Source: a virus. Taken from it: 22,052 bases of DNA. Below the pieces are notes generated by a model, which did no database searches, had not been told where the DNA came from, and saw only the letters and a program-made list of their open reading frames with translations. The DNA lies in IMG/VR virus record IMGVR_UViG_3300043427_000160, positions 1 through 22,052 of that record; one strand, given 5' to 3'. The position numbers and the translations under genes are program-made. This document shows positions 14,065 to 22,052 of the stretch, one piece after another. How positions within the stretch are numbered: position 1 is the first letter of the stretch; each line of letters opens with the position of its first letter.

Positions 14065-17000
14065 TACTTGCCAACTCCTAGGTATTTATCGTATATAGGG
14101 TCCTGGTCTAAATATCTATCATATAGGTCCGAAAACCCTATATCCTCGCCCTTTAGGCGAAGAGCTACTGCAGACATTAGTATCTTTAAATCAGCATTTT
14201 CTCTAGCGTTGATATCTTTAGAATTACGTAGAGCTAGTCTTGAAGCTACAAAGCCACGCATATTAAGATACGCAATTACAGATTTCCAAGTACCACTATC
14301 AGCATTGTCCTCCATGAATGTAGGATTGCTGACAATCTTTTGTAGTCCCTGTACAAATCGGGTAGTCTTTGTGCCATCTCTGTCTAGATAATCTATATAC
14401 CAAGCGCTTGGCTCACCTGTAGGCTTACCAGTTACAGGATTAATCTTGCTAGCCAGGGCTTGAACTGTGGCAGTCTTTAACGCTTTCAAATCAGAAGCTC
14501 CTGCAGCATCTAATGATGATAGCTTGCGACGACGTAATTCTACATCGATATAGCTTTGAATCCTGCGGAACTTTACCCAACCTTCACGGGCCTGATTACG
14601 CTGAATAGCTTCCTTGGGGTCAACTGCGCCACGGAATCTCTCTGAAGTTCCTGGAGATATAGCTGTCTCTTCTTGCCACCAATATGCGGTAGGTGAGAAT
14701 GCTGACTTCTTGGAACCGCGAGTAATTAAACCTACCAAAGAAGGATTTAAGTCTTTAACTTCTGAAATCAAGTCTGCATAGCGCTGAGCATTCTTAACAT
14801 CTGTCATTGTTGCTGCGGAACCAGTTCTATTCTCTGATAGAGAAATAGCAAAGCTAAAGAATTCAGGGTAATCTTCCATGAATTTCTGGTCAGCTTGTAC
14901 GCCATACTTGTCGTTATACTGACGGTACTTCTCAATGTAGATACGGTATGGACTCTGGAACTGAGGGGCAAATGGAAGAATCAAGTTAGCCCATGTACGT
15001 GTATTGTACAGAGCATCAGTCATCTTCTTGATTTCTTTGTCACTCTTGAATGGAGTGCCGTTTTCTTTAGCCTTCTGCTGTTCGGTCAGCCAGATTGTAG
15101 CAAACAATCTAGCATACGCAGGGCTATCCATACCCTGAGCGCGTTCTACCTGACGGCGTAACCATGTAGGAAGGAACTGTTGAACTGAGGTATCTGGTCC
15201 ATATGGGAATGCCCAACTTAATACGGCATCTGTATCAGGTGCCATCTTGATTAGATAAGAAGCAGGCAATGCAAAGTAAGGTCCAACACCTAGACTGAAT
15301 GGATTGCCCATAAAGACTACGTCGATAGAGCGCTTACTAATACCGACTTGTTCCATGCTCTTTAAGCCTTCGCCAATAAGCGGTAGCTTCTTCATTGATT
15401 CAGGAACCTGCAACCATATAGTTTCATTACCATCTAGGGTTGTATATGGTGGTACTGGATTGCCTTCTTCATCTGTAATAAGTCCTGCGCTGTTAGGAGC
15501 ATACCATAGTGCAGCTGCACGGGTGAAGATATAAGGCTTTTCACTAGCAATCTTTAGCCAAGTCTTAATAGAGTTCTCTTGTGCAGAGAAGAATGGGGCA
15601 ATAAAGCGTAAAGCTTGCGCTAAACTTGTGCGACGCTCTACGTTATAAAGGATTTCCTTTACTCCCTTTAGGGCATCAGCTCTCGCACCAGCTTCAATAT
15701 TCTTTTGAATCTCACGGAACTCGTCAGCTGTAAAGCTCTTCTTATTTAAGAACTCATATGTGGCAAAACGTTTCTGTGCGGAGCGGCGGTAAATCTCATC
15801 AAACAATGGGTTACGTGCCCAGGCATCTTCAGGCATTGAGCCAATAATCTTAAATGCCTTATTGATAGCACGCTTAGTCCAGTTAGCACCCTTGCGGTTA
15901 ATGTTCTCCTCAAGTAGGAAACCATGAACTGTAGGTAGTTTAGCTGGGTCTTTGATAGCCTCGCGTAGGAACTGAGGGGTTACAGCTCCAGCCTTAGCTA
16001 ACTCATCTGATATACCACTGCCTGATGGCATGTAGTTATCCATAAAGCTCTTTACTGTAGCTACATACTCCAGAGATTCTTCTCTAGATAATCCTAGGCG
16101 TGCACGTAGTTTACGTCCATCATCTGTAGTCTCTAGCCATCTTGCCACAGAAGTCACATCTTCGCCGGGTATGAGTAGCTGCTTAACTACAGCAGAGTTT
16201 CCAAATGCTTTATTAATAGCATCTGACCATTCCTTGTAGTAGTTATCCATATCAGGAGTAATCTTGCCACGGGTACCAGATGCAAACTTAGCACCATAAA
16301 TGTTAGCATAGTCATCTAGTATGCGTGACATTACACGCTCAGATGAGTTCAAGGTGCGGAACATGTCGCCCAGTGGGCCACCAAAGCTACCATGTACAGT
16401 AAACTGTGAGCCATCTGGGCTCTCATACATAGACGATAACTTGAAGTCCTCTTGTCCAAGAGTCTTCTTTTGTGTCTTTAACTTTGCTTTTTCTAGAGCT
16501 GTCAAAGAGTCACTATTAGTCTGATATACTGCAGCCTTAGCGTCATACTTAACCTTTTCAGCTACAAGCTGTGCAGTTAAGTCTGGGTCATCTGGTGACT
16601 TCTCTAGCTGCTTTGAAATCTTCTTAATATTAGCTTCATGCTCGGCCATCTCAGCTCCAGCTTTTTGCATGCTGGCTTTAATCTCACCATAAGATGACGG
16701 CTTCAAGCCTTTACGGTAGTTGCCAATGTTATCGATTAAACGAGCACCCTGATTGTACTTATTCTCAACTAGGTTCTGCATGCCCTTGCCCATATGGCGC
16801 ATGGTAGTCATGGCGCCGAATACAGACATAATACGTAGCTGTGAATCTAGGGCGTTACGTACAGGGTAACCAACACGTAGAAGTACAGAAGCTTTCCATA
16901 GGTCGTTAACAGCCTCCAGTGCTTGGATGCTGCTACCATAGATTTCGTGTAGAGTCTTGAATGCACCTTTATTAGAGCTGATTACTCTATCGATTAAATC

Positions 17001-18662
17001 AAAGTCAGCAATAGGGTAGAAGTTGGCTGTCTGTGATTCAAACAAAGCAGCCTTTATGTTGGTATCGGTGATGCTGTCGTAGACATAGCCGACTTCTTTC
17101 ATCTCTCTCAAGAAGCCATTCTTTAGTGCCTGGTGATGGTTCAACAAAGTCTTTACTTCATCAACAGTTAAGCCGTGCTTCTTACCAATAGCGGCAAAGC
17201 CGGCCTCTTCTAAAGCTACTAATATATCAAACTTAGCTTCAGGTGATATTGCTGCACCATAGCGAGATAGGAAAGATGCTGCTACATCAGAGCCAACAAG
17301 TTCTTTGTCAACTAATCTATTAAGAGTTGCTGTAACTTCCTTGATTGAGTCACCCTCATTAAGATTTGCAAGACCTGAAGGAGTTTCTTTGCCAAGAGTA
17401 GATACTTTGTAGTACATACGATGGAATGGGGTAGGCTGATAAATCTCCATCGTAGGTTCAATTATAGCTTCGTCAACTAGTCCGGCTGTACGAGCAGTAG
17501 CAATCTCTCGGTTGAAGCGCTGAGATAGCCCAGTTGCTACACCTTCAGTCATTGGTGCAACTTCTGATACGCCCATTAGGGCTGCGATGTACTTGTCATG
17601 CTGAGCATAGATGCGAAGGAACTCGGTATCCGCTGCGATTTCTTCTGGAGTTCTCAAGTAAGACAGCGGAAGCATGTCTTCATCTTGTGTTCTTCCTAGA
17701 ACTCTTTCATCACGAAGTAAAGTCTTTAGCTCACTGCGTGTAAGTTGTCCATTTGCAATACTGATAGGCTCAGCAATATCTGGACGCTTCATAGCATCTA
17801 GCTTTTCTACGGAACTTGAATCGCCAAGAAGAGCTTTCATTGTATAAAGAGCTTCTTCTTTTGTGCTAGCTTGTCCTAGTAGGTAGGACGATACGCCAAT
17901 ATTATTACCAGCTTGTACCCAAGGGTGCTTCTGTGCCCACAAATCTGAGTTAGCAGCAAAATCTTCACCCATCTTAGAGTATTTATTGTTCTTGCCAGCT
18001 AAAGCTTCATCGATTCCCTTGATTGCCTCAATTGGGTCATCAGGCGTACGTAGTGCTTGTACACCTTTACCGCCGATTAGTGATACGTCAAGTCCTACTT
18101 GCTTCCAAAAGTCAAGTGTTCCAGACATAACACCACCATAAAGCGAATCTTTAAATCCTTTTTGGCGTTGCTCTGCGTCGAAAATATCAAAGTCTTCTTT
18201 AAGTATTAATGGAAGATTTTCTTCAGTGCCAGTTAACTTAGCATACTGCTTCCATCCATAGCTCCATGGCAGCATCTCTGCGTATGCTTGACCAAGAGAA
18301 ACATCGTTACGAGCTTCCCAAGCTTTCTTCCAGCCTGCAATGTTCTCTTCTTTTGTTTGTGTACCAAGAGATACTTCTTCGCCAGCCAAAGCTAAAGCAG
18401 TAAGAGGCTCCCAAATAATGTTCTTGTTGGTCTGATAGATACCAGCAACTAGTCCACCAACTGGTCGACCAAGATTTTTACCGAAGTCTAAGCTAGCCTG
18501 ACGCAAGGTATTAGCAACACCATTGAATTCTTCTCTGTCATTGTACGGCGCAGTGCCGACATCCCAGATAAACTTATAAGGTGCTATGGCTGCTAGGCCG
18601 ACATCTTTAACCCAGTCGGTTGCACCTTTAGCAAATCTTCCAACATTATCCCATACACTCAT
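14064..18662 (-). CDS. Giant internal virion / ejection-type protein (1532 aa)
   Basis: This is the largest gene in the window. I recognise no enzymatic catalytic motif. It resembles the very large proteins encoded between portal and scaffold in actinobacterial phages. Landmarks are a Trp-rich amphipathic N-terminus (MSVWDNVGRFAKGATDWVKD), a segment LWKASVLLRVGYPVRNAL (588-605) followed by LRIM, a charged coiled-coil-like stretch (about 660-735), and the motif LRFIAPFFSAQENSIKTW (1018-1035). After that comes a region rich in Trp, Tyr and Pro that could lie against membrane or DNA channel. Size, position next to the portal and the absence of a tape-measure gene suggest a head-stored protein that leaves with the DNA, like the internal core proteins of T7-type phages, though I see no direct homology to those. 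It starts by ATGA overlap and ends in TAATG. Coding is certain; function is inferred. Confidence 0.75.
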   Translation of the reverse strand: MSVWDNVGRFAKGATDWVKDVGLAAIAPYKFIWDVGTAPYNDREEFNGVANTLRQASLDFGKNLGRPVGGLVAGIYQTNKNIIWEPLTALALAGEEVSLGTQTKEENIAGWKKAWEARNDVSLGQAYAEMLPWSYGWKQYAKLTGTEENLPLILKEDFDIFDAEQRQKGFKDSLYGGVMSGTLDFWKQVGLDVSLIGGKGVQALRTPDDPIEAIKGIDEALAGKNNKYSKMGEDFAANSDLWAQKHPWVQAGNNIGVSSYLLGQASTKEEALYTMKALLGDSSSVEKLDAMKRPDIAEPISIANGQLTRSELKTLLRDERVLGRTQDEDMLPLSYLRTPEEIAADTEFLRIYAQHDKYIAALMGVSEVAPMTEGVATGLSQRFNREIATARTAGLVDEAIIEPTMEIYQPTPFHRMYYKVSTLGKETPSGLANLNEGDSIKEVTATLNRLVDKELVGSDVAASFLSRYGAAISPEAKFDILVALEEAGFAAIGKKHGLTVDEVKTLLNHHQALKNGFLREMKEVGYVYDSITDTNIKAALFESQTANFYPIADFDLIDRVISSNKGAFKTLHEIYGSSIQALEAVNDLWKASVLLRVGYPVRNALDSQLRIMSVFGAMTTMRHMGKGMQNLVENKYNQGARLIDNIGNYRKGLKPSSYGEIKASMQKAGAEMAEHEANIKKISKQLEKSPDDPDLTAQLVAEKVKYDAKAAVYQTNSDSLTALEKAKLKTQKKTLGQEDFKLSSMYESPDGSQFTVHGSFGGPLGDMFRTLNSSERVMSRILDDYANIYGAKFASGTRGKITPDMDNYYKEWSDAINKAFGNSAVVKQLLIPGEDVTSVARWLETTDDGRKLRARLGLSREESLEYVATVKSFMDNYMPSGSGISDELAKAGAVTPQFLREAIKDPAKLPTVHGFLLEENINRKGANWTKRAINKAFKIIGSMPEDAWARNPLFDEIYRRSAQKRFATYEFLNKKSFTADEFREIQKNIEAGARADALKGVKEILYNVERRTSLAQALRFIAPFFSAQENSIKTWLKIASEKPYIFTRAAALWYAPNSAGLITDEEGNPVPPYTTLDGNETIWLQVPESMKKLPLIGEGLKSMEQVGISKRSIDVVFMGNPFSLGVGPYFALPASYLIKMAPDTDAVLSWAFPYGPDTSVQQFLPTWLRRQVERAQGMDSPAYARLFATIWLTEQQKAKENGTPFKSDKEIKKMTDALYNTRTWANLILPFAPQFQSPYRIYIEKYRQYNDKYGVQADQKFMEDYPEFFSFAISLSENRTGSAATMTDVKNAQRYADLISEVKDLNPSLVGLITRGSKKSAFSPTAYWWQEETAISPGTSERFRGAVDPKEAIQRNQAREGWVKFRRIQSYIDVELRRRKLSSLDAAGASDLKALKTATVQALASKINPVTGKPTGEPSAWYIDYLDRDGTKTTRFVQGLQKIVSNPTFMEDNADSGTWKSVIAYLNMRGFVASRLALRNSKDINARENADLKILMSAVALRLKGEDIGFSDLYDRYLDQDPIYDKYLGVGK

Positions 18663-19174
18663 TGAGCAGTCTGGCGCAACAATAGAGCAATTACGTCACG
18701 CGTCTCCTGTGATGTGGTAGGTAAGCTCACGATATATTCTAATGGTTGTGCATATGCTTGAATGGATGAATTAAACATTTTGTCACCCTCAGGCTGTGGT
18801 GGAAGCGTTAAAGCTTCAGGGCCGGGGCCACCAGGTAATGTTGTGCCAGCCTGAATTGGCTCTTCTGGTAGCGCTGTAGGCGCTGTAATTGGAGTTACTG
18901 GTGCACCACGTCCTAAACTTATAGCTGAAGTTCTAGGCATACCAGCGCTAGCAACAGCTGGGGCAGTAGTCTTAACTCCACCACCTGCAACAATCTGTTG
19001 CGACAGAGCTCGATTCTCTCCGGTAGGTAATCCTGACATGCGAAGCTGTTGTGCTTTAGCTGTCTTCTTTGCAGCAGAACTGCCAGATTGACCATTACCA
19101 CCCATAGGTGAAACACTCATCGGATTATTCTGAGGAGCTGTTGGCCTGAAGCCACCACGATTTTCAACTGCCAT
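18659..19174 (-). CDS. Pro/Gly-rich portal-adjacent structural protein (171 aa)
   Basis: This low-complexity protein is of a type I associate with the gene just after the portal in actinobacteriophages. The N-terminus contains APQNNPMSVSPMGGNGQSG (about 14-32), then a short motif MSGLPTGENRALSQQ (about 46-60). The middle is Pro/Thr/Gly-rich (PEEPIQAGTTLPGGPGPEAL), and the last 40 residues look helical (YIVSLP...ETRDVIALLLRQTAQ). It is probably disordered apart from the C-terminal helix and may link portal and internal proteins; its biochemical role is unknown. The start is coupled to the 86-aa gene by TAATG and its stop overlaps the giant gene as ATGA. Confidence 0.78.
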   Translation of the reverse strand: MAVENRGGFRPTAPQNNPMSVSPMGGNGQSGSSAAKKTAKAQQLRMSGLPTGENRALSQQIVAGGGVKTTAPAVASAGMPRTSAISLGRGAPVTPITAPTALPEEPIQAGTTLPGGPGPEALTLPPQPEGDKMFNSSIQAYAQPLEYIVSLPTTSQETRDVIALLLRQTAQ

Positions 19175-19434
19175 TATTCCTCATCCTCTTCAAAATCATC
19201 TAATGGATTTTTAATTGGGTCTTTCGGGTCAACTATCCAATCAGGATAGCTGGAACGGTCCATTGCAAATGCCATAGCTGTTCCTTCATCAAATCCAGCA
19301 CGTACGCAAGCATCATAAACTTCTTTAGCAGCAATAGCCCAGAAATCAATTTTAACTAATACTGGTTCTTTAGTAGTCCTTCTGCGCTTTGCTTGAGGCT
19401 TAGCCTTCGAAGCTTTTTTGCGTTGCTGAGGCAT
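19174..19434 (-). CDS. Small hypothetical protein, basic head and acidic tail (86 aa)
   Basis: I do not recognise a function. The protein is strongly polarised. The first 25 residues are Lys/Arg-rich (RKKASK, AKRRRTTK), the middle is a compact predicted helical part (IDFWAIAAKEVYDACVRAGF, with TAMAFAMDR after it), and the end is acidic (DDFEEDEE). It lies between the portal and the 171-aa virion-type protein. It has an excellent ribosome-binding site and its stop overlaps the next start as TAATG. The layout suggests a small virion or assembly factor that could touch DNA or RNA through its head, but that is inference. Coding status is supported by the RBS, the spacing and the non-random composition. 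Confidence 0.75.
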   Translation of the reverse strand: MPQQRKKASKAKPQAKRRRTTKEPVLVKIDFWAIAAKEVYDACVRAGFDEGTAMAFAMDRSSYPDWIVDPKDPIKNPLDDFEEDEE

Positions 19435-19438
19435 CGTT

Positions 19439-19444
19439 CCTCCT
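19439..19444 (-). promoter_or_regulatory. Consensus Shine-Dalgarno site for the 86-aa gene
   Basis: The minus strand reads AGGAGG here, a perfect anti-16S match, four bases before the ATG at 19432-19434. It is the strongest ribosome-binding site I noticed in the window. It sits in one of the few real gaps (19435-19474), so this small gene is translated independently and not by coupling to the portal. I see no convincing promoter in the gap. Confidence 0.7.
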
Positions 19445-19474
19445 ATATCGTTTTATTGAATACTTAGGTACTTA

Positions 19475-21196
19475 TTAAAGCTGAGCTCCGCCGGTTAAGC
19501 TTGATAGTAAGCTCATCACATCTGGTGCTCCACCTTCTGGAGGAAGAGCGCCTCCTGCCAATGCGCCGGGAGCAGGGGACGGTTGCTCAACCATTGGGGC
19601 ACCAGCAGGAGGAACCTGTTGTTCAGGCACAAAGATTTCTTCAATAGCATCTTCGATTGCTTGTCCCTTTTGTCGAGCTTTAATCACCTGTGCAATCTTA
19701 GCAACAATCTGGCTAGCGTCTCCGCCTTGTGATGCAATTGTTGGAATAGCCTGTGTGTACTGTTGCAAAGCTGTAAGCAAAGCAGCACGCATATCTTCAA
19801 TTTCAATCTTCTCAACTTCTTGGCTAACGTTTACGCTGAACGGTAATTCACGCATAGCCATATCCTTGGAGATAAGTTTACCACCAAGTGCTTGTAGCAT
19901 GAAGATAAGACCCTGTGCTGGGTTTAAGCCTGCAAGCATACCATAACGTACATCAGCGCTATAGTCACCCTTAATGTCCTTTTTAGGGTTATAGGTGATT
20001 TCGTATGGAGCTCCAGCATCTACACCACGAATGGTCTTCTCTGCTGGGAAAATCTTTTCATCAACTTCAAAACAGATTTGGATTGTATCACGGAGGGCGC
20101 TGGCGAAGATTGCCTGTGCGGATTTGACCTGGGTATCGAATGCACCCATGAGAGCCTGAACGCCCTGACCCGTGACAATCGATGCGTTGACGTTACCTGT
20201 ACGGCTCTCTGGATAGCGAGCACCAACGCGTAGTTCTTGATTAAGAAGTGTTTGTTCTGTAAATGCACCTTGTGGTATTGTAAGTTCTACACGACGTACA
20301 CCTGTTGGGTTTGATGTACGGATAACCGCATCTCCACCAAGCTGTAGCTCTTGCACATCCTGAGGCAGTACGATTGGAGACTGTACAGATTTCTCTGCAG
20401 CTTCCATTGCAAGCAACGCGAAGCGGTTGCGTAGCAACTGAATACCTAGGATATCATCGAACTGTCCACGCATCTCACCATCGATAGATGGCTTACGTGC
20501 TACAACAATCATCATCTTACCAAGAGGATTCTTGACAGTTGACAATACAAGGTTGTTCTTATCTGGTAAATAAATTACTGATTGGTCTTTGTCATAGTAG
20601 CGAACCATCTCAATCAAAGAGTTTAGGTCCTGCTTGTATCCAAGTCCACCAAGTAAGGAACGCTCATATTCAGGGAACTGAGCAACAAGTTCGCCTAGCG
20701 TTAATTGATAACGCTTCGCAAATGCGATGCAACGACCATAGCGGTCGAACTCTGGGTAAGCACCCACTGGGTTTTCTAGGCGAATACGAGGTAGCTTAGC
20801 TTCTGCATCTAACTCAACAACAAATGGCAAGAAGCCGTAGGTTAGATACCAGTCCGCTCCCGAATACATCTGAACGGATAGGTCAGAGTGAGCAAAATAA
20901 TTACTAGCAATGCGAGTACGCTTATCAGCAAAAGCGCGAGCACGGTCGCTCGTTTGGTTTGCTGCGGAGCAGTTGACGGCCGGCAGAGGTGCCATAACTT
21001 CAGATAAGTCTCTAGCAACAATGTCAATAAAATTCGCAACGACATTGGCATCTACTCCATCTGGAAAGAAGTCAGGATATACGCTAGCAATCTGGCCTTT
21101 ACGGACAGCAAGGACGTCAAGGTTGCGTGCGTCCCTGTCTGCATTACGAAAGCGTAGCGAGTCAACTCGCGCTGCAATCTGTTCAATAGATAACAT
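19475..21196 (-). CDS. Portal protein
   Basis: This 573-residue protein forms the dodecameric ring at one capsid vertex, through which DNA enters and leaves and to which the tail connects. Its length is normal for a portal and it directly follows the terminase. Recognisable stretches are the N-terminal region ending in ARDLSEVMAPLPAVNC (about 61-76), the segment WYLTYGFLPFVVELD (116-130), and the SRTGNVNASIVTGQGVQAL region (331-349) followed by GAFDTQVKSAQ, which resembles actinobacteriophage portals I know. The last 60 residues are a Pro/Ala/Gly-rich tail, probably flexible. Translation starts at ATG 21194-21196, with AGGA supplied by the upstream terminase stop region. The stop is a tandem TAA TAA, followed by a 40-base gap before the next gene. 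Confidence 0.92.
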   Translation of the reverse strand: MLSIEQIAARVDSLRFRNADRDARNLDVLAVRKGQIASVYPDFFPDGVDANVVANFIDIVARDLSEVMAPLPAVNCSAANQTSDRARAFADKRTRIASNYFAHSDLSVQMYSGADWYLTYGFLPFVVELDAEAKLPRIRLENPVGAYPEFDRYGRCIAFAKRYQLTLGELVAQFPEYERSLLGGLGYKQDLNSLIEMVRYYDKDQSVIYLPDKNNLVLSTVKNPLGKMMIVVARKPSIDGEMRGQFDDILGIQLLRNRFALLAMEAAEKSVQSPIVLPQDVQELQLGGDAVIRTSNPTGVRRVELTIPQGAFTEQTLLNQELRVGARYPESRTGNVNASIVTGQGVQALMGAFDTQVKSAQAIFASALRDTIQICFEVDEKIFPAEKTIRGVDAGAPYEITYNPKKDIKGDYSADVRYGMLAGLNPAQGLIFMLQALGGKLISKDMAMRELPFSVNVSQEVEKIEIEDMRAALLTALQQYTQAIPTIASQGGDASQIVAKIAQVIKARQKGQAIEDAIEEIFVPEQQVPPAGAPMVEQPSPAPGALAGGALPPEGGAPDVMSLLSSLTGGAQL

Positions 21197-21203
21197 TTAG
21201 TTC

Positions 21204-22052
21204 CTATCCGTAAGTTTGTTGCCATTGCTCAGCAATAGCTTCATCTAAGTTAATCGAGAATCGTCTCTCTGTTTGTGCTCTAGTAGCCCAACGGTTTTGC
21301 ATCCATTTGGCTGACTGGGAACTCTGTTGCATTAGCTCGCGTACACGAATCACTGCGAACCATAAAGCCATCACGCAGTCTGTTGCGTTTCTTGTGTCAG
21401 GCTTCCAAGTGATTAGTTGCTGAACAAGAGCCTTAAGTCCCTCACTACCTTCGTTAGAAGGCAGTTCAATTATGTTGTTGTCTTGGAATCTTCCATCTCT
21501 AAGAGTGCCAAAAAGACCTGCCATAGAAGCCACACCGAAGCTAGTATCCCACTTATTCTTACCAGTGAAGTGAGAGTTAAGCTGACAGCCGTACATCGAG
21601 AGCCAGCCTCGTAGTTCATCGTCGAGTGCGTATGCTTTCTGGTGTGCGTTGATTTCAATTCGTAATTCCTGAGGCTTGTACTTTGGTACCCATTCTTCAA
21701 TCAGGGCACGAATCTTCATAGGTGTTGGGTCAGTCATGTTGATAGCATCTAAAATATAAATCATGCTATCAGCACGGTTATATGTCAAGACCACCGCTGC
21801 CGTGTTCCCCGTCATCGCAGGGTCTAGACCAATAACCGTATAGGTTGATTCTAAATTCTTGGGATGACCCGGAGCACCTGGCTTAAGCGGTCCGCGCTTT
21901 CGCATACTGTTGACACATCCTGCAACTGCTGCTGGCGGAAAGATTGCGTCTTCGACGACGTCTTCTTGTTGATATACCATTGCCCAGACAGAAGGCGCCA
22001 CTTCGCTTCGTCTAGTGAAGAGAGCTCCCCCGTCCCATTTGGGGTATAGTCC
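21204..22052 (-). CDS. Terminase large subunit, C-terminal part (5' end cut by window edge)
   Basis: The packaging motor cuts and translocates phage DNA into the prohead through the portal. The reading frame is open to the window edge and 282 residues are visible, so the ATPase domain lies outside. The first visible residues read YPKWDGGALF...RRSEVAPSVWAM, as in the linker between terminase ATPase and nuclease domains. The RNase H-like nuclease then follows: a first acidic motif in VIGLDPAMTGN (about visible residue 77), a second in ELRIEINAH (about 133) and a third in NATDCVMALWFA (about 225). A GTG at 21999-22001 could be mistaken for a start, but clear family sequence continues upstream. 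The stop codon TAG is part of the ribosome-binding sequence TAGGA of the portal gene 7 bases downstream. The fold-level call is firm; the packaging type cannot be told from this fragment. Confidence 0.93.
   Translation of the reverse strand, partial: GLYPKWDGGALFTRRSEVAPSVWAMVYQQEDVVEDAIFPPAAVAGCVNSMRKRGPLKPGAPGHPKNLESTYTVIGLDPAMTGNTAAVVLTYNRADSMIYILDAINMTDPTPMKIRALIEEWVPKYKPQELRIEINAHQKAYALDDELRGWLSMYGCQLNSHFTGKNKWDTSFGVASMAGLFGTLRDGRFQDNNIIELPSNEGSEGLKALVQQLITWKPDTRNATDCVMALWFAVIRVRELMQQSSQSAKWMQNRWATRAQTERRFSINLDEAIAEQWQQTYG

Noticed and set aside
14064-18662. The giant protein as a virion RNA polymerase or a tape-measure protein
   Set aside because: I see no polymerase motifs and no long hydrophobic or repetitive coiled region typical of tape measures; its place beside the portal also argues against a tape measure.
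21999-22001. GTG as the true start of the terminase gene
   Set aside because: Terminase-like sequence (YPKWDGGAL, RRSEV) continues in frame upstream to the window edge, so the gene is cut by the window.

Overview
The window is a dense block of virion-structure genes from a tailed double-stranded DNA bacteriophage. Every gene I accept lies on the minus strand, so transcription runs from the right edge (base 22052) to the left edge (base 1). There are no host genes, RNA genes, CRISPR arrays or insertion sequences. Most neighbouring genes touch or overlap by 1 to 4 bases. The longest gene-free stretch is about 118 bases (10499-10616).

The likely source is an uncultured phage of an Actinobacterium. 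Several proteins look like families I know from actinobacteriophages: the portal, the Pro/Gly-rich 171-aa protein behind it, the internal-virion-type proteins, the scaffold, the CxxC protein at 8149-8460 and the small protein beside the capsid gene. Base composition, judged by eye, is only moderate in G+C. With lysine-rich small proteins and tail proteins of the kind common in aquatic metagenomic phages, this suggests a low-GC aquatic actinobacterium (freshwater Nanopelagicales or marine relatives) as host. The host assignment is inference. No tape-measure, tail-tube or sheath gene is visible and large internal-virion-type proteins are present, so a short-tailed (podovirus-like) particle is the best guess.

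Layout in transcription order. (1) Packaging: large terminase, cut by the right edge (21204-22052), and portal (19475-21196). (2) Internal or ejection-type proteins: two small proteins, a giant 1532-aa protein, and proteins of 272, 317 and 558 aa (10617-19434). (3) Capsid: scaffold (10028-10498) and an N4-gp56-like major capsid protein with an extra domain (8796-9998). (4) Two small actinophage proteins (8149-8729), then a cassette of seven tiny, mostly very basic proteins (6525-8147). Two of these are under 50 codons and one overlaps its neighbour out of frame. (5) Neck and tail: a 91-aa repeat protein, a probable head-tail adaptor (5321-6253) and a 1015-aa fibre with an Ala/Ser/Thr heptad stalk (2265-5312). 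(6) Host-contact accessories: 76-aa helical protein, 101-aa beta protein, Gly-rich adhesin-like protein (1019-1702), an 88-aa fibre-associated protein and a glycosyltransferase-like enzyme (1-723).

Together these genes package DNA, build the head, supply proteins probably stored in the head and delivered with the genome, and form the short tail and its receptor-binding parts. The points most worth following are the cassette of tiny basic proteins, the extra domain in the capsid protein, the two paralogue-like internal proteins, and the pairing of a Ser/Thr-rich fibre and Gly-rich adhesin with a glycosyltransferase. Family names below are from memory of sequence patterns; no database search was run.
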